The translations under genes and the position numbers were made by a program. The notes under the pieces are model-generated. The model was not told where the DNA came from, searched no databases, and saw only the letters and a list, made by a program, of their open reading frames with translations. DNA of 64,000 nt from Micromonospora sp. WMMD1082 (GTDB taxonomy: Bacteria; Actinomycetota; Actinomycetes; Mycobacteriales; Micromonosporaceae). Below are positions 59,430-64,000 of the stretch, piece by piece; within the stretch, counting starts at the first letter, position 1; each line of letters opens with the position of its first letter. The stretch is from assembly GCF_029626175.1 (NCBI RefSeq), contig NZ_JARUBM010000002.1, positions 2,745,001-2,809,000 on the forward strand, in the 5' to 3' direction.

Positions 59430-60584
59430 ATGGACTTCCGGCTCACCGAGGAGCACGAGGCGCTGCGTGACAGCGTGCGGGACTTTGCCCGCGAGGTGGT
59501 CGCGCCGGTCATCGCCGAGCACTACGAGCAGCACACCTTCCCGTACGAGATCATCCGGCAGATGGGCAAGATGGGGCTGTTCGGCCTGCCCTTCGGTGAG
59601 GAGTACGGCGGCATGGGCGGCGACTACTTCGCCCTCTGCCTGGCCCTGGAGGAGTTGGCCCGGGTCGACTCCAGCGTGGCGATCACCCTGGAGGCGGCGG
59701 TCTCGCTGGGCGCGATGCCGATCTACCGGTTCGGTACCGACGAGCAGAAGGCACGGTGGCTGCCGAAGCTGCTCAGCGGCGAGGCGCTGGCCGGCTTCGG
59801 GCTCACCGAGCCGGGCTTCGGCTCGGACGCGGGCGGCACCGAGACCCGGGCGGTCCTGGACGAGACGGCCGGCGAGTGGGTGATCAACGGCTCGAAGGCG
59901 TTCATCACGAACTCGGGCACCGACATCACCTCCCTGGTCACCGTGACCGCCGTGACCGGGCTGCGGCCGGACGGCGCGAAGGAGCTGTCCACCATCATTG
60001 TGCCGAGCGGGACGCCGGGCTTCACGGTCGCGCCGGGTTACTCGAAGGTCGGCTGGACCGCCTCGGACACGCACGAGCTGACCTTCGACGACTGCCGGGT
60101 GCCGGCGGCGAACCTGCTCGGTGAGCGTGGTAGGGGCTTCGCCCAGTTCCTGCGCATCCTCGACGAGGGCCGGATCGCCATCGCCGCGCTGGCCGTGGGC
60201 CTCGCCCAGGGCTGCGTCGACGAGTCGATCAAGTACGCCACACAGCGGCACGCCTTCGGTCAGCCGATCGGCAACTACCAGGCGATCCAGTTCAAGATCG
60301 CCGACATGGAGCTGAAGGCGTACACCGCCCGGCTGGCGTACTACGACGCGGCGGCCCGGATGCTCGCCGGCGAGCCGTTCAAGCGGCAGGCGGCGATCGC
60401 CAAGCTGCACGCCAGCACGATCGCGGTGGACAACGCCCGGGAGGCGACCCAGATCCACGGCGGATACGGCTTCATGAACGAGTACCCGGTGGCCCGGTTC
60501 TGGCGGGACTCCAAGATCCTGGAGATCGGCGAGGGCACCTCCGAGGTGCAACGGATGATCATCGCCCGCGACCTGGGTATGTAG
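59430..60584 (+). CDS. Acyl-CoA dehydrogenase (isovaleryl-CoA type by context)
   Basis: The 384-residue flavoenzyme has the ACAD plan: MDFRLTEEHEALRDSVRDFA, EEYGGMGGDYFALCLALEEL, GFGLTEPGFGSDAGG (FAD binding), QRHAFGQPIGNYQAIQFKIA, and HGGYGFMNEYPVARFWRDSK. The catalytic Glu is in the C-terminal EGTSEVQRM (about residue 368). It oxidises an acyl-CoA and hands electrons to ETF. Its position after the carboxylase and HMG-CoA lyase genes points to isovaleryl-CoA dehydrogenase. GGAGGAACC precedes the ATG. Confidence 0.93.
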   Translation: MDFRLTEEHEALRDSVRDFAREVVAPVIAEHYEQHTFPYEIIRQMGKMGLFGLPFGEEYGGMGGDYFALCLALEELARVDSSVAITLEAAVSLGAMPIYRFGTDEQKARWLPKLLSGEALAGFGLTEPGFGSDAGGTETRAVLDETAGEWVINGSKAFITNSGTDITSLVTVTAVTGLRPDGAKELSTIIVPSGTPGFTVAPGYSKVGWTASDTHELTFDDCRVPAANLLGERGRGFAQFLRILDEGRIAIAALAVGLAQGCVDESIKYATQRHAFGQPIGNYQAIQFKIADMELKAYTARLAYYDAAARMLAGEPFKRQAAIAKLHASTIAVDNAREATQIHGGYGFMNEYPVARFWRDSKILEIGEGTSEVQRMIIARDLGM

Positions 60585-60687
60585 CCGCCGGGGGTGGCCC
60601 GGCGCTGTCGGTGGGCCGCTGTCGGGTTTCGGCGCCGTCCCGTCGGGTGGCCGACGATCCCGTGTCCGGTGTCGGGCCTGGCCCGTA

Positions 60688-63315
60688 ATGTCCCTGGCCA
60701 TGACTTCGGGTCATGATCGTCCCTCCGGTCCATCGCCCGCCGGCCTGCCCGAGCTGCTCCGGGCCCATCGGCTCGCCGCCGGCGCTACCCAGGCCGAACT
60801 GGCGGCGCGCGCCGGCATCGGCGTACGGACGGTTCGCGACCTGGAACGCGGTCGTTCCTCGCGGCCGCAGCGAACCACCGTCGAGCTGCTGGCCGGGGCT
60901 CTCGGGCTGACCGGTGCGGCCCGCGCGGCGTTCCTGGCAGCCCGTGGTGGCGCGACCGCACCGCCCTACGCCGGCACGCCGCTGGGTCTACCGCCGCCGC
61001 CTGAGCTGATCGGCCGCGAGCGGGACGTGGCGGAGCTGGCCGCCCTGTTGACCGATCCGCGCGGCCCCCGGGTGGTGAGCCTGGTGGGGCTGGCCGGCGT
61101 CGGCAAGACGGCGCTGGCACTGGCGGCGGTCCATGCCGTCGCCCGCGCCCACTCCGGTGGCGCCGCCGGGGTGTTGATCGGCGCCGGGTCGGACGCCGCC
61201 GACGTGCTCGCCGCCTCGGTGACGGTCTTCGGCGCGGCCCGCGCCACCGAGCTGGCTGCCCGGCTCGGCGACCGCCCGGCACTGCTGCTGGTGGACGCCG
61301 CGGAACGGGCACCTGACCCGGTGGCCGGCACGTTGCGGCGGCTCCTCGACGCGGTGCCGTCGCTGCGGGTGCTCGTCACCGGCCGGCACCCGGTGGGGCT
61401 GCCGGGCGAGTGGGTGCGGCCCGTCTCACCGCTGGAGGCGCCGCCGCCGGGCGACACCGATCCGGTGACGCTCGCCGGCTACCCGGCGGTCGCCCTGTTC
61501 ACCTCGCGGCTGGCCCAGGTGCGGCGGGAGCCGCCGGCGGACGCCGAACTGCCGGCGCTGGCCGCGCTGGTCCGGCGGCTGGGCGGGCTGCCGCTGGCCA
61601 TCGAGCTGATGGCGGCGCGGGGCCGGCTGCTCGATCTCACCGAGCTGCTCGACCGGTACGGCGACCGCGTGCTGGACCTGGACACCTCGGCCGCGAGCCG
61701 CAGCGGCTGGGAGGCGCAGCCGCGAAGCGACGACGCCCGCACGGCGGTGGCGGAGACCCTGCGCGATGCGGTCGCGACCAGCTACCGGCTGCTCGCCGAC
61801 GACGAGCGGGCGGCGCTGCGCCGGCTCGCCGCATTCGGCAACCGGTGGTCCGTCGAGCTGGCCGAGGAGATGCTCGCCGAGACGGGCATCGATCCGGTTC
61901 CGCTGCTGAACCGGCTGCTCGATCTGGGGCTGCTGAGCGTACGCGGTGGCGGTTCGTTCCGGTTCCGACTGGTCGACGCGGTTCGGGACTACGCCGTCGA
62001 GCAGGCATCGGGAGCCGGTGAGTCGACCGCGATCCGCCGCCGGCACGCCCGGGTGGTGACCCGTCTGGTGGAGCGGGCCGCCTCGGGCCTGACCGGCGCC
62101 GGTGCCAGCGCCGCCGCGCACCGGCTCGACGAGGTCACCGGCGACGTCAGCTCGGCGCTGGCGTACGCGGCGGTCGACGACCCCCTGACCGCGCTGCGCC
62201 TGGCGGCGAGTCTGCCCCGGTGGTGGCGGCTGCGCGGGCGTGACGTGGTGGGCCGGCAGTGGCTGCTGCGCCTGCTCGCCGACCCGCGTACCGCCGACGC
62301 GGATCCGGCGCTGCGCGCCCGGGCCTCGCTCGGCGTCGCGATGCTGGCCGGTGAACACGGTGCGGCCGCGGCGGAACTGCCGACGGCCCGCGCGGCGCTG
62401 GCGGAGTTCCGCCGGCTCGGCGACGTTCCGGGCGAGTTGGAGGCGCGCACGGTGCTGGGCGCCCTGCTGGCCGCGACGGGCCGGCCGGAGCACGCGCGGG
62501 AGCAGGCGGAGGCGGTGCTGGCCCTGGCCACCGAGCGCGACCTGACCAGCCGGATGGCGATCGCGCAGCATCAACTCGCGTGGCACGAGATCAGGCTCGG
62601 CGACCTGCCCGCCGCCCGCCGCCGGCTGGCCGTGGTGGACCGACTCGGTGGGCAGTGCGCCGAGCAGCACCTGCGGGTGCTGGCGCGGAGCACGGTCGCG
62701 GAGGTGTTCCGCCTTGAGGGCCGGTACGCCGACGCGGTCGACGAGGCCCGGCGGGTGCTGACGGCCTTCGCCGATCTGGGTGCCCCGCGCCATCGGCGCC
62801 AGGTGCTCGGCACGCTGGGGCTGGCGCTCGCGCAGGACGGTCGGGCGGCCGAAGCCGCCGAGGTGCTCGTCGAGTTGCGCCCGCTCGACGGCGCCGGTGC
62901 GCTGATCGAGGGGCACCTGGCGCTGCATCGGGGTGACCGGGAGGTCGCGGCGGAGTGGTTCGCCGCCGCGGCCGGGTCGGACGATACGAGCCAAGATCGA
63001 CGCACGATGGTGGAGGCCCTGGTGGGGCTGGCCGCGAGCACGTCCGACCCGGCGGTCCTCGACCGACTGGAGCTGGCCTGCCGGGATGGCGGCATCCGGC
63101 TGCTGGGGCAGGAGGAGGAACTGCTCTACGTGCTGTCGGTGACCCGGGGCGGGCCCACTGCCGACAGTGTCGCGAGGCGCGGCCGGCCGGGCGAGCAGCC
63201 CGGCCAACCGGCGGCGGAGGCGGGGGTGGCGCGGGCGAGGAAGCCCCCTGTTGCCACCCCTCGCTCATCGCCCGCGCCGGTGCCCCCCACGGTGCCCCCG
63301 CCGCTGCGAGACTAG
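60688..63315 (+). CDS. HTH-STAND ATPase-TPR regulator
   Basis: The 875-residue protein has an N-terminal XRE helix-turn-helix (about 22-80: AAGATQAELAARAGIGVRTV followed by RDLERGRSSRPQRTTVELLA). Next comes a NB-ARC-like ATPase with P-loop VGLAGVGKTALAL (about 132-144), Walker B-like ALLLVDAAERAP and GLPLAIELMAARG. A winged-helix-like segment and TPR-like helical repeats (about 500-800) follow, then a Pro-rich tail. Such STAND proteins are signal-triggered transcriptional regulators, often of secondary metabolism. The signal and targets are unknown. Confidence 0.88.
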   Translation: MSLAMTSGHDRPSGPSPAGLPELLRAHRLAAGATQAELAARAGIGVRTVRDLERGRSSRPQRTTVELLAGALGLTGAARAAFLAARGGATAPPYAGTPLGLPPPPELIGRERDVAELAALLTDPRGPRVVSLVGLAGVGKTALALAAVHAVARAHSGGAAGVLIGAGSDAADVLAASVTVFGAARATELAARLGDRPALLLVDAAERAPDPVAGTLRRLLDAVPSLRVLVTGRHPVGLPGEWVRPVSPLEAPPPGDTDPVTLAGYPAVALFTSRLAQVRREPPADAELPALAALVRRLGGLPLAIELMAARGRLLDLTELLDRYGDRVLDLDTSAASRSGWEAQPRSDDARTAVAETLRDAVATSYRLLADDERAALRRLAAFGNRWSVELAEEMLAETGIDPVPLLNRLLDLGLLSVRGGGSFRFRLVDAVRDYAVEQASGAGESTAIRRRHARVVTRLVERAASGLTGAGASAAAHRLDEVTGDVSSALAYAAVDDPLTALRLAASLPRWWRLRGRDVVGRQWLLRLLADPRTADADPALRARASLGVAMLAGEHGAAAAELPTARAALAEFRRLGDVPGELEARTVLGALLAATGRPEHAREQAEAVLALATERDLTSRMAIAQHQLAWHEIRLGDLPAARRRLAVVDRLGGQCAEQHLRVLARSTVAEVFRLEGRYADAVDEARRVLTAFADLGAPRHRRQVLGTLGLALAQDGRAAEAAEVLVELRPLDGAGALIEGHLALHRGDREVAAEWFAAAAGSDDTSQDRRTMVEALVGLAASTSDPAVLDRLELACRDGGIRLLGQEEELLYVLSVTRGGPTADSVARRGRPGEQPGQPAAEAGVARARKPPVATPRSSPAPVPPTVPPPLRD

Positions 63316-63410
63316 CGAGGGATGGCGGGGGCATCTGTCGGGTTTGCTGGACTATCGCCCGTTGGCCGATTGGGTTCTGCCGGTCTTTCTGCCGCTGATG
63401 CCAGCGCGGA

Positions 63411-63986
63411 TCAGCGGTGGGTGGAGATCGCCTCACCCTCGGCAGTCGCCGCACCCTCGGCCGGGGTCCCGCGCCCACCGTCGCCGTCGCCATCGCGCTT
63501 GCGGTCGGGCGGAGCGGAGGTGCTGCCGGCGGTGGCGCAGGGGTGGACGGCGTCCCGCACCTGGCGCAGGCCGTCGAGCAGTGCGCTCAGCGCCGCCGGG
63601 TCGAGCTGGCCGGTGAACCACTCCTCGATGAGCTGCAGGTGCCCGGGCAGGCTCTCGTCGAGCCGGCGCAGCCCGGCGGGCGTCACGACGGCGTACGAGC
63701 TGCGCCGGTCGGAGGGGCAGGCACGTCGGGTGATCAACCCGTCGCGTTCCATCCGGTCCACCACGCGGGTGACGCCGCTGGTGGAGAGCGAGGTCTGCGC
63801 GGCCAGGTCGGTCATCCGAAGCTGGTTTCCGGGGGACCGGGTGAGCCGGGTCAGCACTTCGAACTCGACCGATGACAGATCGTGTTCGTCGAGTTGGGCG
63901 GCGAATCGGGCGGACAGCCCGGCGTGCACCTCGAAGAGCAGGCCAACGGCAGTGATCCGCGGGTCATCGAACACGTTCGGGTTCAC
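63411..63986 (-). CDS. MarR-family regulator
   Basis: The 191-residue protein has the MarR winged helix: LSSVEFEVLTRLTRSPGNQL, RMTDLAAQTSLSTSGVTRVV, DRMERDGLITRRACPSDRRS (with the D-R-R wing tip) and YAVVTPAGLRRLDES. Dimerisation helices flank it. The last 45 residues are a low-complexity Asp/Gly/Ala-rich tail that is unusual for MarR. It is convergent with the STAND regulator. Its divergent target, if any, lies beyond the right edge. Confidence 0.92.
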   Translation of the reverse strand: MNPNVFDDPRITAVGLLFEVHAGLSARFAAQLDEHDLSSVEFEVLTRLTRSPGNQLRMTDLAAQTSLSTSGVTRVVDRMERDGLITRRACPSDRRSSYAVVTPAGLRRLDESLPGHLQLIEEWFTGQLDPAALSALLDGLRQVRDAVHPCATAGSTSAPPDRKRDGDGDGGRGTPAEGAATAEGEAISTHR

Positions 63987-64000
63987 CAGCCCATCGTATC

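Noticed and set aside
57789..60701. 970-codon open frame on the minus strand opposite the carboxyltransferase and acyl-CoA dehydrogenase
   Set aside because: This is the same antisense effect; the plus-strand proteins carry full family motifs.
63240..63335. Possible hairpin terminator at the end of the STAND regulator gene (CACCCCTCGCT with AGCGAGGGATG)
   Set aside because: Pairing is interrupted and the left arm lies within the coding sequence, so the call is too weak.

Overview
The window is the replication-origin region of a very GC-rich actinobacterial chromosome. Its gene order (parA, rsmG, jag, yidC, yidD, rnpA, rpmH, dnaA, oriC, dnaN, gnd, recF, dciA-like, gyrB, gyrA, DUF3566, tRNA-Ile, tRNA-Ala) is the classical actinomycete order. 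The GTG starts, XRE/DUF5753-DUF397 pair and parS sequence point to Micromonosporaceae (Micromonospora/Salinispora-like). That placement is an inference from gene content and style, not from a search.

Layout. 1-4.7 kb (minus strand): the left arm of the origin, with chromosome partitioning (parA carrying two parS sites inside its coding sequence), 16S rRNA methylation, membrane-protein insertion, RNase P protein and L34. 5.3-15 kb (plus): dnaA, an oriC packed with DnaA boxes and ending in an AT-rich segment, sliding clamp, 6-phosphogluconate dehydrogenase, recF, a dciA-like gene and gyrB. 15-19.8 kb: gyrA, interrupted at its catalytic tyrosine by a 420-residue intein with a LAGLIDADG endonuclease domain and preceded by a tight array of four DnaA boxes. 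20-20.4 kb: tRNA-Ile(GAT), a 42-aa DLW-39-like microprotein and tRNA-Ala(TGC).

Abutting tRNA-Ala is a small relic island (20.4-23.1 kb): a decayed tyrosine integrase, a HigBA-like module whose toxin is frameshifted, and an intact VapBC module with a palindromic operator. Then follow a PadR-ABC exporter operon, a TetR/membrane-protein pair with twin operators, an ECF sigma factor with its partner, an alpha/beta hydrolase, a Sua5-type tRNA-modification enzyme, a 1525-aa P-type ATPase, an MFS exporter behind a SoxR/MerR-type promoter, and assorted housekeeping genes (DsbA-like, SufE, CBS). proS carries an apparent single-base frameshift near its 5' end.

44-53 kb is the accessory part: an epoxide-hydrolase-like protein, XRE/DUF397, an LPXTG surface protein, an SGNH hydrolase, a complete IS4-family element with 10-bp target duplication, rhodanese SseA, two copies of an identical 55-bp hairpin between convergent genes, and a 158-bp MITE-like hairpin read in frame into a TetR gene beside an FAD monooxygenase. 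54-60.6 kb looks like a branched-chain (leucine/isovalerate-type) acyl-CoA catabolic cluster: TetR, biotin carboxylase, HMG-CoA lyase, carboxyltransferase and acyl-CoA dehydrogenase. No biotin carrier protein is encoded there. The window ends with an HTH-STAND-TPR regulator and a MarR regulator. I saw no wholly novel multi-gene system. The most unusual signals are the DnaA-box array in front of gyrA, the intein with an apparent co-conversion tract, the parS sites inside parA and a third near 40.9 kb, and the dispersed hairpins.
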